Positions 1-5,935 of a DNA stretch of 11,789 bases are shown here, in pieces. Position 1 is the stretch's first letter. The number at the start of each line of letters is the position of its first letter. The notes under the pieces are model-generated. The model ran no database searches and was not told the DNA's origin. It saw only the letters and a program-made list of their open reading frames with translations. The stretch is from EA-27 sp964396265 (GTDB taxonomy: Archaea > Thermoplasmatota > Thermoplasmata > RBG-16-68-12 > EA-27), in contig CAYNEM010000030.1 of NCBI GenBank assembly GCA_964396265.1, forward strand, positions 1-11,789, written 5' to 3'. The position numbers and the translations under genes are program-made.

Positions 1-1
1 C

Positions 2-49
2 ATCGTGCGGATGGTGAAGGAATGGCGATCTCGCGGGCCTCGGCGCTAA
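2..49 (+). CDS. possible C-terminal tail of an upstream gene (partial)
   Basis: The frame beginning at base 2 is open to a TAA at 47-49 and gives the charged tail IVRMVKEWRSRGPRR. It could be the end of a gene entering from the left edge. Fifteen codons are too few to identify a family, and another frame is also open here, so this is only a suggestion. The 45 bases up to the vapC stop show nothing recognisable. Confidence 0.2.
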   Translation: MVRMVKEWRSRGPRR

Positions 50-94
50 GAGGGTCTCGGCAGGCCCTTGACGGTCTTCACGTCTCTTCCTCCC

Positions 95-508
95 CTAATA
101 TGGGACGACGGTCAGTTCTCTGACCTTCGCGATTCGACGGAAGTGGTCGAGGTTCCTCGTGAGGATCCCGTCGCATCCGCCCCGGAGCGCGATGGCCGCG
201 GTCAGTACATCCGTCCCAACGTCTTGACCCCGGCGTCGCAACTCCCCTCCGAGTTCGGCTGCTTTGGCGGCATCCTCCAGGGACAGGGGCAGGACCACGA
301 GGCGTGAGAGGACTCGGGAGTAAAGGTCCAGGAGCTTCGCCCGCTGTCCTCCGTCCCGGACGGAGTGCACTCCGAGGAGCGCCTCGTACGCGTTGAAGGT
401 CGTGGTCGCGAGGGTCTCGTGCGCTTGCTCGAATCGCTCGACGATCCCCCGCGCCTCGTTGGGATGCGCGACGATGTCGATGAGGAGCGTCGTATCGAGG
501 CACTTCAC
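95..508 (-). CDS. vapC: VapC-type PIN-domain ribonuclease toxin
   Basis: A 137-residue PIN-domain protein, the usual VapC length. VapC toxins are Mg-dependent endoribonucleases that cut tRNA, rRNA or mRNA in the cytoplasm when not held by VapB. The acidic active-site pattern is visible: Asp5 in MKCLDTTLLID, Glu42 in NAYEALLG, Asp100 in GTDVLTAAIA, and the C-terminal TRNLDHFRRI block (Asn119/Asp121) where the fourth carboxylate or amide of the family sits. The ATG overlaps the end of vapB by 4 nt, the usual sign of translational coupling. The frame is intact and all key residues are present, so this toxin is probably functional. The RNA target cannot be read from sequence. Confidence 0.9.
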   Translation of the reverse strand: MKCLDTTLLIDIVAHPNEARGIVERFEQAHETLATTTFNAYEALLGVHSVRDGGQRAKLLDLYSRVLSRLVVLPLSLEDAAKAAELGGELRRRGQDVGTDVLTAAIALRGGCDGILTRNLDHFRRIAKVRELTVVPY

Positions 509-726
509 GTGCTCTCCGTCCTCGCATCAAGGCGTCGCCGGTTCTCACGGACGAGGCGGGGGAGTTCCGTCTTTCCCCGGAGTTCAGGGTAGAGGCCGAT
601 GACTTCCGAGAGTTTTCCGCCGTGGCGGGCGAGCCGCACGACGACGTCGGAGAAGCTCTCCGTGGCGAGCTTGTGGCGGCGCAGGATCTCGTACGCTTCG
701 TCGGAGAGACTGATTGTCTTCGTCAT
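505..726 (-). CDS. vapB: VapB antitoxin, DUF217 (VAPB_antitox) family
   Basis: The protein begins MTKTISLSDEAYEILRRHK and continues with SFSDVVVRLA, the signature of the archaeal DUF217/VAPB_antitox family. These pair with PIN-domain VapC toxins and act as both inhibitor and DNA-binding autorepressor. A longer reading from 759 adds eleven residues, but MTKTISL is where family members start, so the ATG at 726 is preferred (73 residues). The basic C-terminal half (VRENRRRLDAR) would be the part that wraps VapC. It overlaps vapC by 4 nt. A quasi-palindrome lies 7 nt upstream of the start and is a candidate operator. Confidence 0.85.
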   Translation of the reverse strand: MTKTISLSDEAYEILRRHKLATESFSDVVVRLARHGGKLSEVIGLYPELRGKTELPRLVRENRRRLDARTEST

Positions 727-733
727 CTGTGTC

Positions 734-747
734 TGTGCATGTGCACA
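734..747. promoter_or_regulatory. candidate VapB operator palindrome
   Basis: TGTGCA and TGCACA are perfect inverted arms around a 2-nt centre. An offset CTGTGT/ACACAG pair (727-732, 745-750) surrounds it. The site lies 7 nt before the vapB ATG, where a transcription start would be, so a bound VapB-VapC complex would block its own promoter. Autoregulation is known for the family; use of this site is inference. Confidence 0.45.
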
Positions 748-795
748 CAGATTCTTCAAGCTTCCCCGACCGTTCTCTGGAAGAGCCGCCGTTCG

Positions 796-815
796 CCGCC
801 ACCTGACGCTGTACC
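796..815 (-). repeat. copy 1 of the methyltransferase 3'-end repeat (20 nt)
   Basis: These 20 bases are identical to 1939-1958. Read on the minus strand they encode the last residues YSVRWR of the methyltransferase-like tail, without its stop codon. The copy lies between divergent vapB and hicB, just upstream of the hicB TATA box. It is the shortest of four copies, so chance or convergent origin cannot be fully excluded, but the exact match and shared orientation argue for common descent. Confidence 0.6.
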
Positions 816-826
816 CCCGACCGAGC

Positions 827-836
827 CCCTTTTATC
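827..836 (+). promoter_or_regulatory. TATA box of hicBA
   Basis: The run CCCTTTTATC is centred about 28 nt before the GTG at 860. This is the distance expected if transcription starts at or next to the start codon, so hicB is probably leaderless. Confidence 0.55.
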
Positions 837-859
837 CCGTGAGACGTACTCGGGTCCCC

Positions 860-1075
860 GTGAAGTATCAGGTCCTCGTCGAGTACGATCCGGAGACGAA
901 ATCCTACGCCGCAAGCGTACCGGGTGTTCCCGTCTACGCGGATGCGGACACCGAGAGGGAAGCCGTGAAGCTTGCGAAGGAGGGCCTGGCTTGGCATCTG
1001 GAGGACGCGGCCGGAGGCCCGAAAGCCGCCCGCTCCGCCCGGGTCCGAGCGAAGCTCGTGAGCGTGGACGTTTGA
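860..1075 (+). CDS. hicB: HicB-like antitoxin
   Basis: A 71-residue protein with the HicB antitoxin fold pattern: MKYQVLVEYDPETKSYAAS, then VPGVPVYADADTEREAV, then a helix KLAKEGLAWHLED. HicB proteins sit on HicA and block its RNA-cutting site; many also repress their own operon. The frame is open far upstream to 599, but the family begins at the KYQVLVEYD strand and a TATA box lies about 28 nt before the GTG at 860, so that GTG is chosen. It lacks the C-terminal DNA-binding domain of longer HicB proteins, so it may not autoregulate. Its TGA is directly followed by the hicA ATG. Confidence 0.85.
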   Translation: MKYQVLVEYDPETKSYAASVPGVPVYADADTEREAVKLAKEGLAWHLEDAAGGPKAARSARVRAKLVSVDV

Positions 1076-1288
1076 ATGGGGCGGCTACCCGGAGAGATCG
1101 ACGGGCGTCGCTTCCTTCGTGCAAGGTCCCGGCTTGGTTGGGTGCTCGAGAGCCAGAGGGCAGCCATCGTAAGCAGAAGGGAATCATCATCGCGTTTCAC
1201 GGAACGATCCGCCGTCAGATCGTCCACCGCATTCTGCGGGACGCCTACAAGTCCTGCTACCGTCGGGGACCTCGACTCGGCGGCCTAG
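1076..1288 (+). CDS. hicA: HicA-like mRNA interferase with out-of-frame core (probably inactive)
   Basis: The start MGRLPGEIDGRRFLRA, then RLGWVLESQR, is a clear HicA N-terminus. HicA is a small double-stranded-RNA-binding-fold RNase whose catalytic His lies in a GSH motif. That motif is present but in another frame (PEGSHRKQKGIIIAFHG, then IVHRILRDA). The frame slips at the G run 1158-1160 (one base short) and returns at about 1244-1247 (one base extra), giving the tail TSPATVGDLDSAA. As written, 70 codons stay open, but about 29 central residues, including the catalytic His, are nonsense. The start abuts the hicB stop. It is either a dead toxin beside an intact antitoxin or two compensating sequencing errors. 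Confidence 0.7.
   Translation: MGRLPGEIDGRRFLRARSRLGWVLESQRAAIVSRRESSSRFTERSAVRSSTAFCGTPTSPATVGDLDSAA
1285..1288. other. CTAG shared by two convergent stop codons
   Basis: The palindromic CTAG supplies TAG for hicA on the plus strand (1286-1288) and TAG for relE on the minus strand (1285-1287). The two toxin genes therefore end on the same four bases, with no room for separate terminators. Confidence 0.8.
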
Positions 1289-1548
1289 CGACGGTACACG
1301 GTGTCGTGGTGCTCAAAGTCCAGAAGGATGACCACCTTCCGTTGCTCGTCGATCTCGTACACGAGGACGAAGGGCCCGACGTGCACGCGTCGTTTTCCTT
1401 CCATCGGGGTACGGAGAGGCTTGGACCGGTGGGGATCCTCGAGGATCGCCCGTACCTTCTTCTCGACCGCCTCGAGCCGATTCCGGTCCTTCTTCGCCAT
1501 CCGGCGGAACGCTCGGTCGACGCCTTCCTTCACCTCGAGGGCGTACAT
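1285..1548 (-). CDS. RelE/ParE-family toxin
   Basis: An 87-residue protein of RelE/ParE superfamily size and pattern: VKEGVDRAFRRMAKKDRNRLEAVEKKV (helical hairpin), ILEDPHRSKPLR, then strands RRVHVGPFVLVYEID and VVILLDFEHHDTVYRR. RelE members cut mRNA on the ribosome, while ParE members poison gyrase; the basic residues and the C-terminal HHDTVYRR end fit the RelE side better. The ATG at 1548 follows the antitoxin stop by 3 nt, so the pair is one operon. Its TAG stop lies on the same CTAG tetranucleotide that ends hicA on the other strand. The frame is intact. Exact subfamily and target are not certain. Confidence 0.8.
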   Translation of the reverse strand: MYALEVKEGVDRAFRRMAKKDRNRLEAVEKKVRAILEDPHRSKPLRTPMEGKRRVHVGPFVLVYEIDEQRKVVILLDFEHHDTVYRR

Positions 1549-1551
1549 CCC

Positions 1552-1785
1552 TCACCGAAGGCCGTACCGCTTCGCGAAGCTGCGGACGGGGATCGACCGC
1601 TCCCGTTCGGTCTCTCGGAGCCTGTCAATGTACTCCGGGCGGAGTTCCGGCTCCAGGAGTTCCTCCGCGTACGCCCGCGTGACGAGCTCGATTGCCTCCG
1701 ACTTCGTCCGCAGCCCGTGCTTGGCCTTGACGACGTTGAGCACGCGGTTCGCGTCCTCGGAGAGCTTGATCAGCGACTGGACCAT
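1552..1785 (-). CDS. DUF2683-family ribbon-helix-helix-like antitoxin
   Basis: A 77-residue protein starting MVQSLIKLSEDANRVLNVVK and continuing HGLRTKSEAIELV, then EELLEPELRPEYIDRL. This is the archaeal DUF2683 pattern, which resembles a ribbon-helix-helix DNA-binding domain followed by an acidic toxin-binding tail. Members are typically found one gene upstream of RelE-like toxins, as here, with a 3-nt gap. It should neutralise the toxin and probably represses the operon. A TATA box 25-32 nt before the ATG fits a leaderless message. It is intact. Confidence 0.85.
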   Translation of the reverse strand: MVQSLIKLSEDANRVLNVVKAKHGLRTKSEAIELVTRAYAEELLEPELRPEYIDRLRETERERSIPVRSFAKRYGLR

Positions 1786-1809
1786 CGAACTTAGCTAGAA
1801 TAATCTGCC

Positions 1810-1817
1810 CTTATAAG
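1810..1817 (-). promoter_or_regulatory. TATA box of the DUF2683-relE operon
   Basis: CTTATAAG, a perfect 8-bp palindrome, is centred about 28 nt before the ATG at 1785. It is the best TATA match in the window. It also overlaps the stop of a small open frame on the same strand (1811-1939). Confidence 0.65.
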
Positions 1818-1939
1818 ACCTTGCTTTGTCTTATCCCGAGGTACTTGCGTGGGTCGATGTACACGCGGACCGCCTCCTGGCGGTGGCCTCCCATGCCGGC
1901 TCGTGCGGTTTGGACCGGGTGCGCGTGGTCGAACGTCAC
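1811..1939 (-). CDS. possible small protein or gene remnant (42 codons)
   Basis: From a GTG at 1939 the minus strand reads VTFDHAHPVQTARAGMGGHR and then QEAVRVYIDPRKYLGIRQSK before a TAA inside the TATA box of the next operon. The composition (VRVYIDPRKYLGI) looks like a real strand-rich protein segment rather than random GC-rich sequence. The frame overlaps the 3' end of the methyltransferase-derived repeat, so it may be the C-terminal piece of a gene that lay beside it. No family was recognised and no start codon is convincing. Confidence 0.3.
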   Translation of the reverse strand: MTFDHAHPVQTARAGMGGHRQEAVRVYIDPRKYLGIRQSKVL

Positions 1940-2007
1940 CGCCACCTGACGCTGTACCGGTAGTCTTTGAGGTCCTCGCCCTCCGCGGGCTTTCGGAAGA
2001 CGTAGAG
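1936..2007 (-). repeat. copy 2 of the methyltransferase 3'-end repeat (72 nt)
   Basis: Read on the minus strand this encodes LYVFRKPAEGEDLKDYRY and then SVRWR plus a TGA stop, nearly the same as the end of the methyltransferase at 5841-5912. A hand alignment gives 61 identical bases of 72. Similarity stops sharply at about 2007, 50 bases before the end of the surface-protein gene. With no upstream catalytic domain it is a remnant, not a gene. It marks the boundary between the hicBA/relBE block and the surface-protein block. Confidence 0.8.
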
Positions 2008-2056
2008 CAAAGTTCCCCTCCGCTCCAAGCTGATTTAGGAGGTTGCCTCTGCCCTG

Positions 2057-4891
2057 TCAGGTCGGGCGACCGATTCGCCGCCACGCCGGAATCAGAAGTC
2101 CGAGGACGAGAATGGCCCCGTTGATCATCGTGCCCGGTCCGATCCAAGGCGGGACCGACAGGACTCCGAACGCCCACGAGGCCGCGCCGATCGACGCCTC
2201 GAGAGCCAAGAACGGAGCGTGGAGGAGGAGGGTTCGGCGGCCCCAGCCCTGCCGGCGTCGCACGAGAGCCGCCGCCAAGATTACGAGGGAGAATGCGAGG
2301 GCGATCGCAGGCTTCAGATTCGCCTCGCCCGGCGGCGGTGGCAGGGAAGTGTCTTCGCGATAACGGACGACGACGTCGAGCGGGGCGGTCGCGCTCCATG
2401 ATGTCGGATCGTCCGTCGTCCGCGTCGGGTCGCCGGTCGTCTCCGCCGCGACGGAAACGGTGGTGAGGGCGTCGGACCAGTTCGTCCAACTCGTGAACGC
2501 GTCGTCCGAACCCGAGACCCCGTCGAGCGTGAAGGCGAGAGGGACGAGGTGCGTCGCATCCGACCCGTCGAGGACGACGGTGTGGAGGTACTGGCGGCGG
2601 TATCGCACGGTCGCGTCCACGGGGGCGTCGACGGCCCACGCCGCGGGGTCCACGGTCCGGTACCGCTCGCGAGCGCCCACCATCATCTCAGCCTGGGTCG
2701 TGGCGGCGGTCGCCGCGTCCGCCCATTCATCGAACGTTACATCGCTCGTCGCGCTGGCAGTGTTCCCGAACCGAACGAACATCAGGGTTGCGGGAGTTGT
2801 GGCGGGGAGTCCGGTCATCGCCACCTGGACCCGGTACTGGTGGCGGTACGTCACGGTCTCGAGGAACGGCCCGGTCACCGGCGTCCAGGGCGACCCCGCG
2901 AAGGAGGCGTCTGTCGCCCACCGCTCACTGGTCGTGCTCCCTTCGGTCACCGCCGCCGGGGAGACCGAAGAGCCCTCGTCCACCCATTCGGACCAGGTCG
3001 ACGCCGCCAACGCGCTGGCGGCCGTCCCGTTCCCGACGAAGTCGAAGCGGACGTCGTGACCGTCGTTCCAGGCGAGGGTGACCGTAGGGCGGTGCTGCGT
3101 GCGGAAGGAGGCCACGTAGGTGCCGCCGCCGGGAGGCACGGCGACCGTGTGCACGCGGCCGCCGCCGTCGTTCCAACCCGTGAAGGCGTATCGGGAGCCG
3201 GGTGCGTACTCGTCCACGGCCGGCGCCTCGATCGTGTGCGAGGTCCCGGATAGCCACGAGAACGTGGCGGGGACGTCGACCGAGGTCCCGTCGACGAGCA
3301 CCCGGCCGACCTCGGGGTCTCGTGTGACTGTGACGGTCTCGAGGCTGGCGGGGAAGCGCACGACGACCTCCTTCGACTCGTTCATGAAGGGTTCGGGGGC
3401 CGCGTATGCGGTCATCCCTTGGAACGTGGCGGTGACGTTGTGGGGCGTGTCGTAGACGATCTCCCCGGTGTCGTTGCCGTCCCCGTCGCCGTCCAGGTCG
3501 CTCTGAACGTACTCGCGCGCGACGGTCCAACGGAAGCGACCGTCGATATCTGTTGGGCCGGAGGCCAAGGAGGCGGTAGCGTTTCGAACATCGACGACGG
3601 CGCCTTCCAGGGGACGGCCGGCGGCGTCCTCTCCACGAACATGCAGGAACCAGGAGACGGTGAGCGTCGAAGGAGGGCCCGAGAACGGCACGCTGTTCGT
3701 GAAATCGACACTGGGGTTATCAAAGGTTGTGTTGACGAGGGTCAAATGGGAGTCTCGCTGAAGGGCGACGCCCCAGAAACCCTGGTTGGAGAAGGAGGTG
3801 TTAGTTACTACTGCGCGTGATCGGAGATCGCCCCAGAATCCTCCGGCAGAATCATCGAATATCGAATCACGAATCTGAATGTCCGAGAGGAAGAGACGAA
3901 TTCCAAACCATCCGCCAAGAACTCTTACCCCGTCAATGCTCACGTTAGTCGACCTGTCTACTCTCAGGCCGGCCATGTTCCCGTCCTGGGGAGGAAGCAC
4001 GAACGTTTCGTTCTTGATCACGACATCTACGGAGTCGTATAACTCAAGGGCGAGGCCCCAATTCGTCCAATAGTTCTCCTCTATTGTGCAGTTTCGCTTG
4101 CATACCACGTAGGCCCCGACGAACGGGGGAGTCCCGAAGAAGGAATTCCAAGAAAGTGATGCATTCTCCATGGTAAGTGTGACGATGCTGTCCTGTCGAA
4201 ATACGTTCCGAGTGATCCAAGACCTTTTGGCTCCGCCATTCAGCGAGAAGACGTTACCCTCGAACGTGTTGCCTGCCAAGACCATGCCTTCGACGGTCAT
4301 CGTTTGGTTGCCATGCAGGATGAGCGCGTGGAAGTTGCCCGTGAAAAGGGTCCCCTCGATTCGTACCCCGTCGGTTTCAAGGTAGAGACCCGCATATTCA
4401 TTGGGGACACCGTGGCTTCCGATCTCTCGGATCTCGCTGTTTTGGATCGTGAGACTCGCCCCGTCTCGCACGATGAAGCCGTAGTGGAAGAAGTCGTCCT
4501 GAGAAAGTGGATCCGGGTTGCCTCGCTGTCCCGCGGTAACATTCGAAGCGTCGGCCATGGTGAGGTTGTCTCCGTCCAAGTCGACGGCCGTGAACGCCCC
4601 GCCGGACAGCACCTCAATGGAATATTGCAGCTCGGACGTGGAGTTCATCACCAGCGTCGTGTTCTCCAGCCGGAGATGTCCTCCTGCGGCGATGGTGATG
4701 TTCCCGTCCATGACGAGCGTCGTGTTCTGGAGCACGACCAAGTTGGTGATGAGCCAGTCCCCTTGCTGCCCTTCATTCGAAGGCGCTTCGGCTGAGCCGT
4801 TGCTCGGAGCATAGAGAATTATCGGAATAGAGCTGAGCATGAGAAGGGGGAGGACGATCAGTACTGTAAGACGTCCTCCCGGGGTGGTCAT
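2057..4891 (-). CDS. large secreted beta-helix (NosD-like) surface protein with C-terminal membrane segments
   Basis: About 944 residues from the ATG at 4891; the frame is open to 5008, but that extension crosses a repeat remnant, whereas MTTPGGRLTVLIVLPLLMLS gives a proper signal sequence. An ATG at 4921 is also possible. Order: signal (about 1-30); right-handed parallel beta-helix rich in NTT/NST sequons (about 35-400); a carboxypeptidase-regulatory-like domain beginning WFLHVRGEDAAGRPLEGA (about 410-500); a 'VDGTSVDVPATFSWLSG' module (about 520-600); three repeats ending VTYRHQY, VRYRRQY and VVRYRED (about 600-850); then three hydrophobic segments starting LKPAIALAFSLVILAAAL. Such proteins are cell-surface, adhesion or carbohydrate-interacting factors in Thermoplasmata; the ligand is unknown. 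The beta-helix half is less GC-rich than the rest. Confidence 0.8.
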   Translation of the reverse strand: MTTPGGRLTVLIVLPLLMLSSIPIILYAPSNGSAEAPSNEGQQGDWLITNLVVLQNTTLVMDGNITIAAGGHLRLENTTLVMNSTSELQYSIEVLSGGAFTAVDLDGDNLTMADASNVTAGQRGNPDPLSQDDFFHYGFIVRDGASLTIQNSEIREIGSHGVPNEYAGLYLETDGVRIEGTLFTGNFHALILHGNQTMTVEGMVLAGNTFEGNVFSLNGGAKRSWITRNVFRQDSIVTLTMENASLSWNSFFGTPPFVGAYVVCKRNCTIEENYWTNWGLALELYDSVDVVIKNETFVLPPQDGNMAGLRVDRSTNVSIDGVRVLGGWFGIRLFLSDIQIRDSIFDDSAGGFWGDLRSRAVVTNTSFSNQGFWGVALQRDSHLTLVNTTFDNPSVDFTNSVPFSGPPSTLTVSWFLHVRGEDAAGRPLEGAVVDVRNATASLASGPTDIDGRFRWTVAREYVQSDLDGDGDGNDTGEIVYDTPHNVTATFQGMTAYAAPEPFMNESKEVVVRFPASLETVTVTRDPEVGRVLVDGTSVDVPATFSWLSGTSHTIEAPAVDEYAPGSRYAFTGWNDGGGRVHTVAVPPGGGTYVASFRTQHRPTVTLAWNDGHDVRFDFVGNGTAASALAASTWSEWVDEGSSVSPAAVTEGSTTSERWATDASFAGSPWTPVTGPFLETVTYRHQYRVQVAMTGLPATTPATLMFVRFGNTASATSDVTFDEWADAATAATTQAEMMVGARERYRTVDPAAWAVDAPVDATVRYRRQYLHTVVLDGSDATHLVPLAFTLDGVSGSDDAFTSWTNWSDALTTVSVAAETTGDPTRTTDDPTSWSATAPLDVVVRYREDTSLPPPPGEANLKPAIALAFSLVILAAALVRRRQGWGRRTLLLHAPFLALEASIGAASWAFGVLSVPPWIGPGTMINGAILVLGLLIPAWRRIGRPT

Positions 4892-4982
4892 CGCGCCCAC
4901 GGTCCATGGTCGCGCGAGCATGATAGTCCTTGCCCCAACGGAGCCACCCGCGGATCTGTACCCTCTTGACTGGCTCGGGGGG

Positions 4983-5053
4983 AATGTCACCGCCTGAAAG
5001 TTCCTCACCCTCTGCGGGCTTCCGGAAGACGTAGAGGTGCTCGTGCGCGGTCA
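4983..5053 (-). repeat. copy 3 of the methyltransferase 3'-end repeat, with internal deletion
   Basis: Bases 5002-5052 match 5878-5928 at 46 of 51 positions and encode AHEHLYVFRKPAEGE on the minus strand. About 28 nt are then missing, and 4983-4994 resumes with the post-stop flank GAATGTCACCGCC, which copy 2 shares (GAACGTCACCGCC). The TGA stop of the HEPN gene lies on the upstream edge of this copy. It separates the surface-protein gene from MNT-HEPN. Confidence 0.75.
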
Positions 5054-5411
5054 GGGGGGGTGTTCCAGAACGCGCTTCGCGGTCTCGAGGAACTCCGCGG
5101 CCGCCTCCACGACGCGTCGGGCGTCGCGCTCGGTGAGGTCTCCTCGGAGTCCGTAATCGGCCCGGTCTCGCAGGGCCATGGCTGCGGTCAACGACTTCGC
5201 CACATCGGCGGGAAACGTCCCGGGACGAACGAATTCCCGGCCGAACACGTGGATGGTGCCGCGGTGGGTGGCGGTTTCCAATCCTCTTGCTGCAAGGAGG
5301 GCGCGTGCGGCATACACCATCGCATTAGTATGCGCGACTGATCGCATCGGACCAGAGGTCGTGATCCACAAGCAGCCGGCTTGCGCGGAGCGCCTCCTCG
5401 GCCGCTCGCAT
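5051..5411 (-). pseudogene. HEPN-domain toxin, frameshifted
   Basis: Two frames together give one HEPN protein of about 119 residues: MRAAEEALRASRLLVDHDLW then SDAISRAY in the first, and AMVYAARALLAARGLE, THRGTIHVFGREFV, ALRDRADYG and FLETAKRVLEH in the second. The reading TAC TAA TGC at 5325-5330 becomes TAC TAT GCG (family motif AYYAM) if one T:A pair at 5325-5326 is removed. HEPN proteins are helical RNases or AMP-acceptor partners of MNT nucleotidyltransferases. As written, translation stops after about 29 residues, so the toxin is dead, unless the extra base is an error. It starts 13 nt after the MNT stop; a TTG overlapping the MNT end is a possible earlier start. Confidence 0.75.
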
Positions 5412-5424
5412 TCGGTCGGCGGAC

Positions 5425-5760
5425 TCAGGCAAGGAGGAGGCCCTCCGTGGCGACGCGCCGTCCGAAGAGCGTGTCGCGGGCCTTCTCCCACTGCTCCGCC
5501 GTGACGACGAGGACCGATGCAAGCACGCCTTCTCGCAGGAGGAGGTCCGTCGCATCCCGGGCAACGTCCCACTGCAGGGCCAGGTTCGGTTCCGGCGTCA
5601 CGACCAAGAGGTCCACGTCCGAGTCCTCGCGGTATTCCCCGCGAGCAACGGAACCGAACAGGAGGATTCGCTCGATCCGACTCCCGTACCTCGATTTCAG
5701 GCCGGTGGCGAAATCCTCCGCGAGCTTCCGGTAGTCCCTCATCTCGGAGTTCGGATGCAT
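5425..5760 (-). CDS. mntA: MNT-type minimal nucleotidyltransferase antitoxin
   Basis: A 111-residue protein with the polymerase-beta-like nucleotidyltransferase motif ILLFGSVARGEYREDSDVDL: Gly36-Ser37 and the metal-binding pair Asp48, Asp50. In MNT-HEPN systems this enzyme transfers AMP to its HEPN partner and silences it. Here the HEPN gene follows 13 nt downstream. The ATG at 5760 is preferred because GGGAGG (5765-5770) stands 4 nt before it; an ATG at 5742 is an alternative. The same frame is open upstream only because the methyltransferase has slipped frame, so the apparent 429-residue fusion is not real. The gene is intact although its HEPN partner is broken. The symbol is by analogy. 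Confidence 0.85.
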   Translation of the reverse strand: MHPNSEMRDYRKLAEDFATGLKSRYGSRIERILLFGSVARGEYREDSDVDLLVVTPEPNLALQWDVARDATDLLLREGVLASVLVVTAEQWEKARDTLFGRRVATEGLLLA

Positions 5761-5764
5761 CCTG

Positions 5765-5770
5765 CCTCCC
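5765..5770 (-). promoter_or_regulatory. Shine-Dalgarno site of the MNT gene
   Basis: GGGAGG lies 4 nt before the ATG at 5760. It decides that start over the ATG at 5742 and suggests that this gene is translated from a longer message, probably shared with the methyltransferase upstream. A CTTTAA at 5771-5776 is too close to act as its TATA box. Confidence 0.5.
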
Positions 5771-5840
5771 TTAAAGTCATCGCGGACGCCGTCGGGAGCA
5801 CCGGCGACATCCAGCGGGATTCTCCGCTCCCGAGGACTTC

Positions 5841-5935
5841 CTACCGCCACTTCGCGCTGTACCGATAGTCCTTCAGGTCCTCGCCCTCCGCCGGCTTCCG
5901 GAAGACGTACAGGTGCTCGTGCGCGATCGGGTGGA
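5841..5935 (-). repeat. copy 4: the in-place methyltransferase 3' end
   Basis: This is the reference for the dispersed repeat. It encodes HPIAHEHLYVFRKPAEGEDL then KDYRYSAKWR and the TAG stop. It is the only copy still joined to a methyltransferase body. Copies 2 and 3 end in TGA and share the VRWR/post-stop flank, so they probably come from a close paralogue rather than this exact gene. Confidence 0.75.

Noticed and set aside
599..859. The N-terminal extension of HicB
   Set aside because: It is antisense to vapB and includes the promoter region; the HicB fold and TATA spacing point to the GTG at 860.
622..1794. A 390-codon open frame on the plus strand
   Set aside because: It runs across vapB, hicB, hicA and, antisense, relE. 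Only the short GSH segment of HicA in it is meaningful; the rest is a GC-rich shadow.
1791..2639. A 282-codon open frame on the minus strand
   Set aside because: It is a shadow of the surface-protein gene in another frame, dominated by Arg, Pro and Gly, with no recognisable motif.
3419..4814. Several plus-strand open frames opposite the surface-protein gene
   Set aside because: They lack family motifs and start signals and are explained by the strong coding bias of the opposite strand.
4892..5008. The N-terminal extension of the surface protein
   Set aside because: It overlaps the methyltransferase repeat remnant and would bury the signal sequence 39 residues from the start.
5051..5572. A 173-residue HEPN protein with a long N-terminus
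   Set aside because: The first 80 or so residues are an out-of-frame reading of the MNT and early HEPN coding sequence; the true N-terminus is in the other frame.
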